Source: Torreya grandis
Taxonomy: Eukaryota > Streptophyta > Pinopsida > Cupressales > Taxaceae
DNA: 64,000 nt
Assembly: GCA_037957365.1 (NCBI GenBank)
Contig: JARHVA010004253.1
Location: 239,501 to 303,500 of the forward strand
Direction of reading: 5' to 3'
Shown here: piece after piece, positions 34,531 to 46,700 of the stretch
Position numbering within the stretch: position 1 is the stretch's first letter
How the letters are laid out: each line of letters starts with the position of its first letter
Position numbers and translations under genes: made by a program
The notes under the pieces: model-generated
Databases searched by the model: none
Told to the model about the DNA's origin: nothing
The model's input: the letters and a program-made list of their open reading frames with translations, nothing else

Positions 34531-36500
34531 TATTAATCCCTTAACTAACGTTATAAACTTGGTGGAAGTTATTTTAATGCTTGTAGGACAAACTGGATAT
34601 CAATTGAAAGCTAGATTTTAAATGTTTATCATGTACAAGTAAATAATGATCTTGAATTGTTATTAGTGATATTGAAGTTATGATTTTGTAAATGTAGTAG
34701 TGATTCTATCAAATAACTATTAATGGTTAAGGTTTTTGTAGGTTCATTATTTTTTACAAAACCACAACTTTAAAGGATATTATTTTATCTTGATAGTCAT
34801 GGCTTTGTCAGTTTTAGTCATAATTTTACCAGAGTAAGTAGTTAGGGATGTATTTGTAATTTGTTCTAGATAAACCCCCTTTTGTAGGATAGTTTATTGT
34901 ACCTCAAATGTCTTTAAATTTTATACTTTTTTATGTGCAAAGAAAATCATGGGTCAATCTAGGACTTAGTTGTTGCCACATAAGGAAAAAAATAGTGACT
35001 TCAAAAATTGTGACTTTGCATTGGTAATAGAAGTTTTATTTGGTAAATTCATGATTTTGTATAACTTAGGTTTGCCTTATACATCTTGATATTATCTAAT
35101 AATAGATATCTTTATAAAATTTTTTGGTTTCCTGAGGAAGGATTTCAATTTCTATTTTCACAAAGAAGAAGGTTACATCAAGCTTAGGAGCATTTGGACA
35201 TCATCCACAAAATCATGGCATTTGCATTAGTGATCTTGACCAGGCAGTAGTGGTTTTGTCATCAATAGTAATTATTTTGTCCATCTTATAAAAAGGGTAA
35301 AATATTGACTTATCCACTTTTTGGATTATAGATAGGAGGATTTTAGGTTCTACAGAGAAGGTTGTAAAGTTTTTGAGCTAAAATAAGGCTATTTTTATCA
35401 TCCTCACCATTTTTAAATCTAGTTATTTTGACCTAAATACCTACCTATAGAAGGGTTCTTATAGTTTTGTTTTTGTGTGCAAGGTTAATAAGGGCAAAAT
35501 AAGACCAACACAAACATTAAAGACCCTATCATATACCTATTTTTAAGCTTTACTACAAAACTATGAATCTCATACCTATGACTTTATCTTAATAATCATG
35601 GTTTTGTTAGTTGTAGTCATGGATTTATAGACATATAGGCAATAGGGTAGTATAGGTTATCCAACTAGCATTAGACTTAAATAAATTTTAGACTCTATGT
35701 AGATAATATCATTTGTTTTATCTAGCAGAATAAGAAAACATTTATAAGTAATTGACATAATATAGTTTACATGTATTCCTATCTTATATTCATCTAAGCA
35801 CATTTTTGGGATAGTCTATCTTGTAATTAATCTAATAACCTAGTTATCTTAGTGACATTCAAGCATATTTTATAATTTTGATATCTTTTAAAAAACCATA
35901 TATTAAGATTTTCTATAAGTTTCAATTTTCTCTTATCTAGTAGTGATTTTGTCTAACTATTATAGTTTTTTAGGGTGACTACCATGGTTTACTAACCTTT
36001 TACAAGATCATAACTTGTGAATTGTGATTTTGTTTTTATATTTATGATTTTGTGCATTCTGGTTAGAATATTGCTCTGTGTATATGTGACTTTGTAGGGA
36101 GTTATGATTTTGTAAAAAATTAAACCATTAATACTTATTGGTGTAGGATGCCTCAAGATTAAGGCACCCCACTTGATTTTATAACCTTTTTACTTGTAGG
36201 AAGGGGTACCTATAGTATATTATTTTAGTTTTTTTTGTATAATTTTTCTTCATTATATATACATGCTTGTGTATAATTATTTATACTTGTGGCCCTCACA
36301 CATAGGGATTTAGTTAGTTAATTAATCATGTTGTGTTTGTTTATTTATTATCCCCATGATTTTAGGATAGCATGTGAAATTAAATTCATCAACATACATG
36401 GGATTACTTTATAGGGTTTGTTGATGTGGATTTAATCACCATGCACTAACCAAACTCCATGTTTTGATGGAGTCTAAAAATCAAGAAAGTTGTCATTGCA
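34531..36500 (+). other. Element C leader with degenerate repeats
   Basis: No convincing coding frame. Words such as atgattttgt, gtgattttgt and catggttttgt recur irregularly from about 34670 to 36120, often with tagt(t/c)gtrat nearby. A similar word set is present in reverse complement near 48000-48200 in the same element. Confidence 0.5.
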
Positions 36501-36507
36501 TGCCTAA

Positions 36508-38640
36508 GTGGAATTCCCCATAAAGGGTTGTGTGGAGTTAGGAGTGGTTAGGCTTCAAGATATAGGGTTATCAAACAACATCCTACATTTACTTGGTCCC
36601 CATCATACCTTTATGTATATAGGGGATGTACCTAAAACCCCTTGGGTATACCTAGATTGCAAGCCTTCAGTCATAGAAAGTGTACCATTATATCACTCTC
36701 CTTTGACCACTAGTAGGTTTGGTCCCTAGATAGAGATAGTATTTTAAGACTTATATTTCATCTATCACATCTCATTACACCTATATTTCAAAAAAATTAT
36801 GCATACTCATGCTCAACTAAGGATTGGATAGGCCTCCAACCAAGATAATGATCCATTGGGGCATACAATTGATCCAACTCAAGAATATGATGATACCCAT
36901 AATGACATGCATACACCTAGGGAAGAGGATGAAAGGTTTAACCACCTCCATAATGATGAGGTTAGGAACTTAATTAACTACTATTTATATGATAACCATG
37001 ATCATGTCTTAGCTTGTACAATTGAAATAGGGGGCACACTACCATCTACTTTTGATCATACTCTCTTACATAATCTAATCCACCCTCCATCTCATCCAAA
37101 CACACCCCATAAATATACAAATGATAATAAACTAACATAAGAAGGTGTGGACCATGGATATGTAGAAGAAGAATGCCCACCACCCCTTCATAAAAATTAT
37201 ATTGAGGCTAATCGAAGATAAGCTATCATAAAATATTGACTAGAAAAATTAACATAAATCAACCTCTTACTCCATAATAAATGTCCACCATCCCATTGAA
37301 AAAATAACACAAATAATAATGCTAATAAAAAAAACACTACCAATAATACAAATAATAGAAACAACACTCATAGCACTCATAATGCCCATAATACCCATAT
37401 TCCCCAAATTAGTCAAAATCAAACCACCAACCCTCTTAGGGATCCTGCATTTACACAAGAGCGGAGAGAAATTAAGGAGACCCTATAGAAAATATATACA
37501 TGCTCACAATCTCTCAAATACAAATATGAATATTTATATTCTTCATCCTTGAACATGAACATATTACAAATACCTTTCCCTTCACACTTTAACATGCTAA
37601 AATTTGAAAAATATTGAGGAAAAAAAGATCATATAGATCATGTGAAAGAATTTTGCATGGATTTCCATGAGGTGTCTTATGAAGATGCCTATTTGTTGAG
37701 ACTTCTTCCCAAAAGTCTTACTAGACCTCCTTTAGAATGGTATATGCATTTACCTAAGGGGTCAATAGCTAGTTCAAGAGAATTGATAAAATAATTTATC
37801 AGACATTTCTCATTTAATATTGAACATGACACCTCCATAATATACCTTTATAATACCAAACAAAGAATTAGGTAGAGTTTAGAATAATTCTTTCAAATAT
37901 GGTGAAGTCTGGCAAGTCATTTGAGATGTACAGTTCCTGAGAAAGAGTTGGCTAAAATATTTATAGATAACCTTAATGCTAAGTTCAAATATTAGATAAA
38001 GCTATAGTGTGCTAGAACTTTTGATGAAATAATAGAAAAGGGAATGAAAATCAAAAAGTCCCTCATTGAAAAGGGGACAATAAAATTATACTCCTATAAT
38101 GAACACAACCAAAATCAAGATAACTCCTTTTTAGGGGAAATAAAAGTCTTCAACAAAAACAAGAATATTGTGGGAGATTGGGTGACTGATTATAAAAAAC
38201 ATGTACAAATAGTTTAAAATAATATCCACACACAACAACCAAATTCCTCCTTTGTCTGAGTTCCATGGGGTAAGCCAAAACCTCAGATAGGTAAGAGACA
38301 ACTTATAGCTTGGGAGTACTAATTTAAATAATCTTAGATTAATTAATTACTACTAGTATGATCACCCTACCTATAATTAGACTTATGGATGATCGACAAC
38401 AAAAATTAGATTGGTATAATGAAGATGAATTTTTTAAATACCATAGGGTCAAAGGACATGATACAAAAATATGTATGCAACTTAAACACTACACTTAGCA
38501 TTAGATCAAAAGGGGTGACATTGAAATAGAAGGTCAAAATCCCCTAAATCAATTAGTAAATGGGAAAATTAGAATATACAATGGCCCACTCCCCAAACAT
38601 GACCAAAGAAACATGAGAGCACTAAGAGACTAGGGTTAGG
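36508..38640 (+). pseudogene. gag: Tat gag remnant (element C)
   Basis: The capsid-like protein. An N-terminal open piece (36508-36729, 73 codons) and a second (36856-37140, 94 codons, His/Asp-rich) precede an Asn/Thr/His-rich linker (37300-37430). The gag core is 37594-38085: DHIDHVKEFCMDFHEVSYED, LLRLLPKSLTRPPLEWYMHL and ELIK-x-FIRHFSFNIEH, then EKELAKIFIDNLNAKFKY. A zinc-knuckle remnant is at about 38430-38500 (FFKYHRVKGHDTKICMQLKH), in which the first metal-binding Cys is Phe. Stops are frequent. Confidence 0.83.
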
Positions 38641-39129
38641 CATTTTCTTCCAACAACCATAATTATCACACTGTGCCATACCATTATATCAACACTAGTC
38701 AAATTTTTAACCTCCAAGAACCCAATCCATCTTCATCCACTATTTTAAAAATTAATTGGACCATTACTGATTGCATAGTCACCACTAGATGCAATAAAAT
38801 TGTAGTTCCTACAACACCATCGAAAGACCCATCCACTTCATTAACTCCTCAAAAGGGAAATGTTCCTAAAAGCATTTAAAATTCTTATGATAAGTCTTAT
38901 GACATCATTCAGTAACTTGAGAAAACTCTAGCTCAAATATCATTAATGGAGCTTCTTAAAACATCTAATTTACATCAAGAAAGACTAAGCCAAGTCCTAA
39001 ATGATCTTAAAGTCCCTATTGACTTAGATACCAATCAATTCCAAACACTAGTGGGACATTTATCCATTTGATAATAGATCACTTTTGGTGCCCAAGATAT
39101 GCCTCCCATTAGTCCACACCACAATTATT

Positions 39130-39560
39130 CCCTATTCATTAAAGTGTCCATATCCCATCATCGCGTCTCTCAAGTTATCATAAATGTAGGATAAATTCTA
39201 AATATATGTAATATGGACTTCTTGAAAGAACTAAGATATTAGAAAACATATTTGGGGCCTACTTTAATAATGATTAAATCATATGATGATAATGAGAGGC
39301 CATCTATTAGGATTATTTACCTTCTCATTACCATAGGACCCATAGTGCACCAAACATTGGTCCATGTTGTGGATATAGATTTGATTTATAACATACTTCT
39401 TGGATGTCCATGGATCCATGAAATGCAAGATGTTCCATCCACTTTACATCAATTTCTCAAATTCCCCCACTCTAATATGGAAGTCACCATCTTAAGAGTA
39501 ATTTTATCACCTTCACAATTGTCATATGGACCAATCATCATCACCCCATCCCTATCTTAG
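39130..39560 (+). pseudogene. pro: Aspartic protease remnant (element C)
   Basis: Near 39175 the frame reads QVIINVG, a stop, then ILNICNMDFLKEL, so the position of the catalytic Asp appears to be Asn and the site is broken. The rest is well kept: 39252-39560 is open and includes VHVVDIDLIYNILLGCPWIH and STLHQFLKFPH, the usual C-terminal end of Tat proteases. Same arrangement as in element D. Confidence 0.8.
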
Positions 39561-39914
39561 CATAGATAATTCCATCTCAATTTGAACAACTACCAAATAC
39601 ATCTCCCATAATTATCTTGAATCTACATCTAATCCACTACCTGATGTCACTTGATTTAGGATCACATCCATAGGCTACAGATAATAAGAATATAAAACCT
39701 TCTATCTCAATGATTTGCCTCTCTCTCCATACAACTATGGGTTTCTAGCCATGAGAAATATTAATCCCATCAAATATCAATTTGTACCAATAGACTTCTC
39801 AAGCACTAGATTCTTGTCTGAATAATGCATTGAAGATATGGATGAGTCATGGCTTATTCTAGATGCAGAGGCCCTTATCTCTCTAGGAAATTAGTATGCC
39901 CATGTCTAGAAGAT

Positions 39915-39990
39915 GATAGATAATATGCATTATAAAGGGAAAGGATTGGGAAAACAAGAACAAGGTAGATGTGAACCCATCATGGTTTAA
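39915..39990 (+). pseudogene. G-patch motif remnant (element C pol)
   Basis: NMHYKGKGLGKQEQGRCEPI matches the glycine-rich G-patch pattern (G-x-G-L-G-K-x-x-Q-G), a nucleic-acid-binding module found between protease and reverse transcriptase in many plant Tat elements. The flanking sequence to 40281 includes an open frame (40054-40281) that belongs to the same linker. Confidence 0.72.
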
Positions 39991-40619
39991 GAATATCCAT
40001 AGTATTTTGGTCTAGGATATGAACTATATGATTATGACCCAAATAATATCATTGTGGATTCTCTTTCAATCCCTGGACTATCTCTCATTGATGAAGAAAT
40101 TAAAATAGGTTCTATTTGTAATCACTTCAAGCAGCTTGCTTCCACCAATCTCTTCCATGATACTACTATTTCCACCATCAATATCTCCCTTCGTTATCCA
40201 TCACTCAGAGATTGGGATTCAAAACAAGAGCCTTATTTTGACACATTTCAAAATGATGAAGCAATCTTGGAATACATGTAATATTGAGACTTTATTCCAT
40301 ATGGGGGTCACAAAAGGGGATTTTCATAAATATTTGTCAATTCACAAATTTTGGGGAATGACAAGAACCCTATGATCAAAGTAACGAAGAGCAATCTGAA
40401 GAAGAAGAGCTTCCTAAAGAACTAAATGAACTTATAAATATTTCATTTGAATCAAAATAATATTTTGACATTGATATAGAGCTTCTAGATAGTTTAACCT
40501 TAGATGTTCCAAAAATCTCATTACCTCCTTGTTTACAAGAATAATCACCCTCACTTATTGAGGAAGTGATAGAAATCAATATTGGTATGGATCAACATCC
40601 AAAAATAGTTAAACCAACG

Positions 40620-42015
40620 GCATCTTTAACACTTATGGAATGTGAAGTTATCATCAAGGTGATTAAATAATTCATTGAAATATTTGTATGGAGTTATGCA
40701 AACATGCCTTGATTAGACCACTTCCTAGTGGTACATCACTTGGTTGTGCATCCAAATACAAAATTGATCAAACAAAAATTATAGAAGATGCACCCAAAAG
40801 TGGAACTATTAGTCAAAGAGTATCTACAAAAGTTCTTGGAATCTAGTTTTATCTACCTTATAGATTATTCTAATTGTATTTCTAATATCGTCCCTATGAC
40901 CAAGACATAAGGTGGTATTTAAATTTGTACAAACTTCTAAGATATAAACAAGGCATGTACAAAGGATGACTTCCCCCTTCCAAACATTGACATGATTATG
41001 GACTCAACTACTGGATATGAAATGATATCTCTCATGGATGGTTTCTTAGGGTATAATCAAATTAAAATTACATCGAAGTACCAACACAAAATAGCCTATA
41101 TCATTCCATAGGGAACATTTTGATATCAAATCATGCCATTCAGCCTTAAAAATGTTGGTGTAACTTATCAACGGTCCATGACAATCATTTTTAATGACAT
41201 GATGTATGACATAGTCAAGGATTATGTGGATGACATTAAGGGGAACTCTCACTTGAGTTATAAACACCATGTTTTTTTAAGAAGAATCTTTGAAAAATTA
41301 TGAGAATACAAAGTCAAGATAAATACCAAGAAGTGTGTATTTGGTGTTATTTCAAGAAAAGTATTGGGATTTATAATTTCTATAAGAGGCATAAAAGTAG
41401 ACCAAATAAAATTAAAACCAATCACCCAAATGCCTCTACCTCACAATCTCAAGCAACTTATAAGTCTTCAAGGAAAATTAAAAGAAATCCAGTCCTTTAT
41501 TTCTCAGCTTGCAAACAAATCCCACCCCTTCAACCATATCTTGAATAAGGGAGCTATCTTTAACTATAGTTCTAAGTGATAATAAGATTTTAATAATTTT
41601 AAATAATATTTTCCAAACCCACTAGTGTTATCACCACATGTCTCAGGAAGACTCTTGCTCCTATATATCTCAATAACATCATGTGAAATAAGTGCCATCC
41701 TAACACAACACAATGAGCAAGGCAAGGAGAAAGTTATTTACTATCTCAATCACAAATTAATCTATTATGATTTAAAATATACTCCAATTTAAAAGGCATG
41801 TTTTACTATGGCTTTTTATTGGTAGAAGCATTGGAACTATATTCTAAATAATCAAATACAACTAATCACTAAGGTTGATCACTTGAAATATTTATTATCT
41901 AAATCAGATTTTACTATTAGAATGGCTAAATGGATCATGTTGATTAGTGAGTTTTACATTCAATATGTCAATAAAAAATACATAAAGGATAAATCATAGT
42001 ATAAAAACTAGTTGA
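40620..42015 (+). pseudogene. pol: Reverse transcriptase and RNase H remnant (element C)
   Basis: Copies element RNA into DNA. The stretch starts near 40681 (VWSYANMP). It then has FIYLIDYSNCISNIVPMT (about 40846), DDFPLPNIDMIMDSTTGYE (40967), SLMDGFLGYNQIKITSKYQH (41029) and a catalytic box KDYVDDIKG at about 41217-41241 with both Asp residues intact. After it come KINTKKCVFGV (41318) and VLGFIISIRGIKVDQIKLK (41360). RNase H follows to about 42000 with several stops. A minus-strand frame at 41270-41046 is a shadow. Stops exclude function even though the active site is preserved. Confidence 0.88.
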
Positions 42016-42022
42016 AGCACCA

Positions 42023-42480
42023 TTGGAAGTGATTGAACCCCTTGTAAGAAACTTCTTAGATAAATATATAATGAGTACTTTACGATTAAGTATCTATAAA
42101 TTATATTTTGATGGCTCATTCGCTACACATGGATCATGGTCAGGCATCCTCCTTATCACTCCACAAGGTGATTTTATTATGAAATATTTTTTCCTTACCT
42201 TCCCATGCACTAACAACATTTTATAATATGAGGCCTTGATAGCTAGCCTTCATCTAGCCATTTAGTGGAATATCCAACATTTTAAAGTATTTTCTGACTC
42301 ATAATTAATAATAAAATAGTTTAATGATGAGTTCCAGACAAAGGATGAGAATTTTCTCCCTTATAAATGGTTTTTCAATCAATTAAAATCAAACTTTCAA
42401 TCCATTACATTTGATAAAGCGCCATGCAAGAGTAAAAAAGTAACTGACTTCATAGTTACCATTATCTCTCTCATTGATCT
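42023..42480 (+). pseudogene. Second RNase H domain remnant (element C)
   Basis: YKLYFDGSFATHGSWSGILL (about 42093) with PCTNNIL and YEALIAS following is the extra RNase H that Tat/Ogre pol carries between the usual RNase H and integrase. Element D has the same domain at 28750. The frame is open from 42023 to 42226 and then interrupted. Confidence 0.83.
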
Positions 42481-43710
42481 CCCTAAGGATGTTTTGGAAG
42501 GGAACTTTTTAATCAAACATCTAATCATTCTGACTCATCAATCTATGGTTTCTTTTTATATTTCCACCATTAATGATCCCAATCTTCCTTGGTACGATGA
42601 TATTTATAGGAACCTCCATGATAAAATCCTCTATTCTAATCTTAACCACCACCAATGCAAATCTTTTAATAGCCAACCATGGAACATGACTCTTGTCAGT
42701 ATGTACAAAAATGCATTGCCTATCAAAAACATGGGAATCTCATTCATGCTCCTGGATAGGAATTATAGCCTATCATGAGTCCATGGCCATTCTCCATATG
42801 ATGCCTTGATTTAATTGGGAAGATTAATTTAAATTCATTAGATGGCCATAAGTTTATTATCATGGTAATATAATACTTTACTAAATGGGTATAGTTGATG
42901 CTAATAACCTATACCACAAGACTCCAAATATCTAAATTCATTCTTAATCAAATCATTTTCCACTTTGGCATACCTACCAACATCATCTCAAACAATGGAA
43001 AATCATTTAAAAATTAAGAAGTTAAGGCCTTGTGTCAGAAATAACACATCAAGAAAAATATTTCCTTTCCATATTAGCCCCAGGGTAATGGACAAGTTGA
43101 GGCTACCAACAAGACCCTCATTAAAATTATTAAGAAGATGGTCAATCAAGTAGATAGAAATTAGCACCTGAAACTATATCCAACTCTCTGGTCTTATCAC
43201 ACAAGCATCTACACACCTACTAGGGCCACTCTATATGCCTTGGTTTATGGAACAAAATCATTTTTTCTAGTGTAAATATAGATCCCTTCTCTATTAATCT
43301 CATTAAGAGGAATCATAACTAATCACAATCATAAATATGAGTGCCTACAAGAACTAGAGCTTCTTGATGAAAAGTGTCAAAAAACCCTTGATCATCTATG
43401 AGCATATCAAAATAGACTAAAATGCCAATAATAAAAAAATACAATCTAGAGAATTCGAGGTTGGTGACATAGTCCTAAATTATAACTAGAAAAACACCAA
43501 TGAAGACAAAGATAAGAAGGGTAAATTTTAAGCTAATTGGCTATGACCCTATATCATCATTTCCAAGTTTAAATCAAGAGCATATAAATTATCCATGGTA
43601 TATGGAGAAGATCTTGATGATCCTATGAACATCATGATTCATGGTTTTACACTTGAAAAGATACATCATCCTCTATCTATGAGTCCCCACTCTTGGGGGC
43701 ATATTTTATT
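42480..43710 (+). pseudogene. Integrase remnant (element C)
   Basis: Inserts element DNA into the genome. The linker before it is open (42494-42778). The zinc finger is reduced to CIAYQKHGNLIHAPG (about 42711), with the second Cys mutated to Tyr. The core has CLDLIGKINLNSLDGHKF (42805), IIFHFGIPTNIISNNGKSF (42953) and QGNGQVEATNKTLIKIIKKM (43083); the D in the second catalytic position appears as N in ISNNG. A C-terminal part is traceable to about 43640. Confidence 0.85.
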
Positions 43711-46700
43711 CACTCCATTTACCCATCACATCTCAATAGTCCCAATAATATTCATCCAATGGTGAAACTAGTTTTCTAGCACCTTAGGTAAGTACCATGA
43801 TGAAAACTGATACCTGACATCATGGAAAAATAACATTAACCCTAGTCTTAAATAGTTGTCATCCATCACATCATTTTTAAATAGAAATAGGAGACATTCA
43901 GCATAAGGAAGTAGGCATGGCTCATTGAGTACTAAGAATATTTATTGGGGTGGTCTTCTAGAGTTGCTTCTCCATCTTCATCATATCTACATACCTCCAA
44001 GTCCCATCACATCCTTATCACTACTCCATATCTTATCACCCCATCAAAAATATTCTCTAAAATTTGTGTCTCCTTTTATCCTCAATATGAAAACCCATCC
44101 TCATTCATCCATTTATATCCCTAAAAATTATGGTCCACACTTTCCCATTGATATCATCATTTATGGAGGCTCACAAAGCATATGTTCTTTTTTTGGGTTT
44201 TTGGCATACATTATGATACTAATTCTTGAGGGGTAATCTTAACCCCATTCATGATTGTATTCAAGCATGGTTGGAGTTTTGTCTTGACATAGAAACACTT
44301 TTGATCACAATATACCCTATGCACATAGACACATTATCATCACTTGTATATAATCATTTTGAATCTCAATTATTTATAATCATCCTACAATCACACTAAT
44401 ATCCTTTTTTACATCATTAATCATATTATTATTTGATTGTTTTGATTGTCTTATGTAGATATATATTGTATTATTATATAGATGTTTTGTGTGCTTATGT
44501 GTGTTTTTGTATATATTGGTTAATTAATCATGTTTTTCATGTATGTTTTTAAGTTATTTTCCATGAAAACAAGGATGCCTTAAGTGGCCCCGAATGTTTT
44601 TTAAGGAAATTCCATGTATCAAATGGATTTCCCATTTCACACACCACTTTTTATGTACCTTTTGCCTCTCATGTCACTAGTACATGTTTCAAATGATTCA
44701 TTATAAAAATGGATTGCAAACATTTTAATGGATTTCAAAACCATTACCCATCTTATTCCTTCTAATCATATCCCTTGTCCTATCACAACCACCCCCATCC
44801 CACCTACCCTATCTATATCCCAACCTAAGCCTAATTCTATCCCATCCCATCACTACCCTACCTCCATGGTGCAAGAGGATTCATAGCTAATAAATGAAAT
44901 ATAATGACCAAAATAAAGGTTTAATCTTTCATTAGCATATTAACCCAATATGACATAATCACATAATCATCACAACATATGTATGAACAATCACATCAAA
45001 TCTATAATCATCTCCTAACATGTAAATCATAAATTAAATCATAAATCCATAAACATATAAAGCCATCTCATGAAGCATCATCTAAAATCAACTGCATCTA
45101 ACATCATAAATATAAATCAGCCCATCATGTAACCAATACATCATCAATAAAATGTCACACCAATCCATCACAGAACATCATATACATCTCAAACATATCA
45201 TAAATTAAACACATCTAGTATATCCATCAATTACATCTAATCTAATCATATCAATAACATAAATAACATCATATCATCATCACATATAAATATATGTACT
45301 CCATCAGTAATAACATCATCAATCATAAATCAATGTACATACTAACATCATCCAAATATCTCATCATATATATGTATAAAAATTAAATGTACAAGTCCAC
45401 ATGGAATCCATGTCAAAAAATATATACAATAATATGTACCCATGGGGAAATAATGAGATACAATACAAAATACCCTATACACATGTACATTTCACAACTC
45501 AAGGTTATAGTTTTGGTGGCCCTAGTAGCCCTAGTGGTCTTTGTGCTACCCTTAAAGGTTGGTGAATAGACTAATATGAGTTGGCTTGAAAGTAATCTAC
45601 ACATTGACCTAGAGGTACCATTGCCTCATATAGTATATGATAGTACTACACCTCTTAGGTCAATATAATATTGTTCTTCATCACATTAACCAACTATTTA
45701 CACTCATTCTCTGATTTGCCTCATATTTGACCCTCTTGGCCACCTTTACCTCATCTATCAGTATATGAATACACACTTATATCCTTAGCACCTAACCTTG
45801 AAATCCTATAATCTAAGTGTCTACTCTAGAATTAACCTTGTAAGGTGGAATTATATGTCTAGGCCTAGGTAAGATGTCCATATCACTAATCCACATACAC
45901 TTGTAGAGCTATAACCTATACCTAAAGACTAGATACCTATCCCTATACCTAGGCCAACTATCCATCTCTCTATGTGATCACACTCTGAAGCTACCCCTAT
46001 AGTTGATCTCTCCTATATGATACTATTAATATCTAAAAGGCACACCTAAATATCAATTTATAACTAAGCTACATGTGACTACTCATCCTCTGTTAATGTT
46101 TCTAGTAAGGACCTACACCACTACTACTACCTACCTATGTCCTAGCCTATGCCTATGGCTATATCAATATTTCTACCTATGCCTAGGCTTATGTCCCCAT
46201 TTGTTTTGCTACCACCTCCTAATTTCTATCCCCTCCATCCACATCTATGGCATCATCTCCATCATGACCACCCTATAATGGCACCTATCTCATCTTCCTC
46301 TATATCTTAGCTTACACTTGAAGAATTCTCCTGAAAACACCTCACCTAACCATAATTTTGGGATGTGTCAATCTAATTATAATATTATTTTTCCACCATG
46401 TTATGTAGGAAACTATCACACTTAGATCTATAATAGGTGTATAGTAGTCCCACTACACTGGGAAAATTGTATCATAATATGTCAACGCATCTTCCCTATC
46501 TATAGGTCTCCCCCTTTAAGGCCTCTCTCACTTGCTCTAAGCAAATAGGTGTTCTAACCTATAGACATATTGAATGAATCTAAACTAATGATGAGCATGA
46601 TTAGGCCTATATATCTCAATAACCTAATCCCTATGACTCATTGGGTAACACTTAGTGAGCATGAACTATGTCACTACCTCATCATCTCATATAAATTGGA

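Noticed and set aside
43925..44236. 103-codon + strand frame after C integrase, as a possible accessory gene
   Set aside because: Low-complexity His/Pro/Ser/Leu content in a G-poor area; nothing recognisable.
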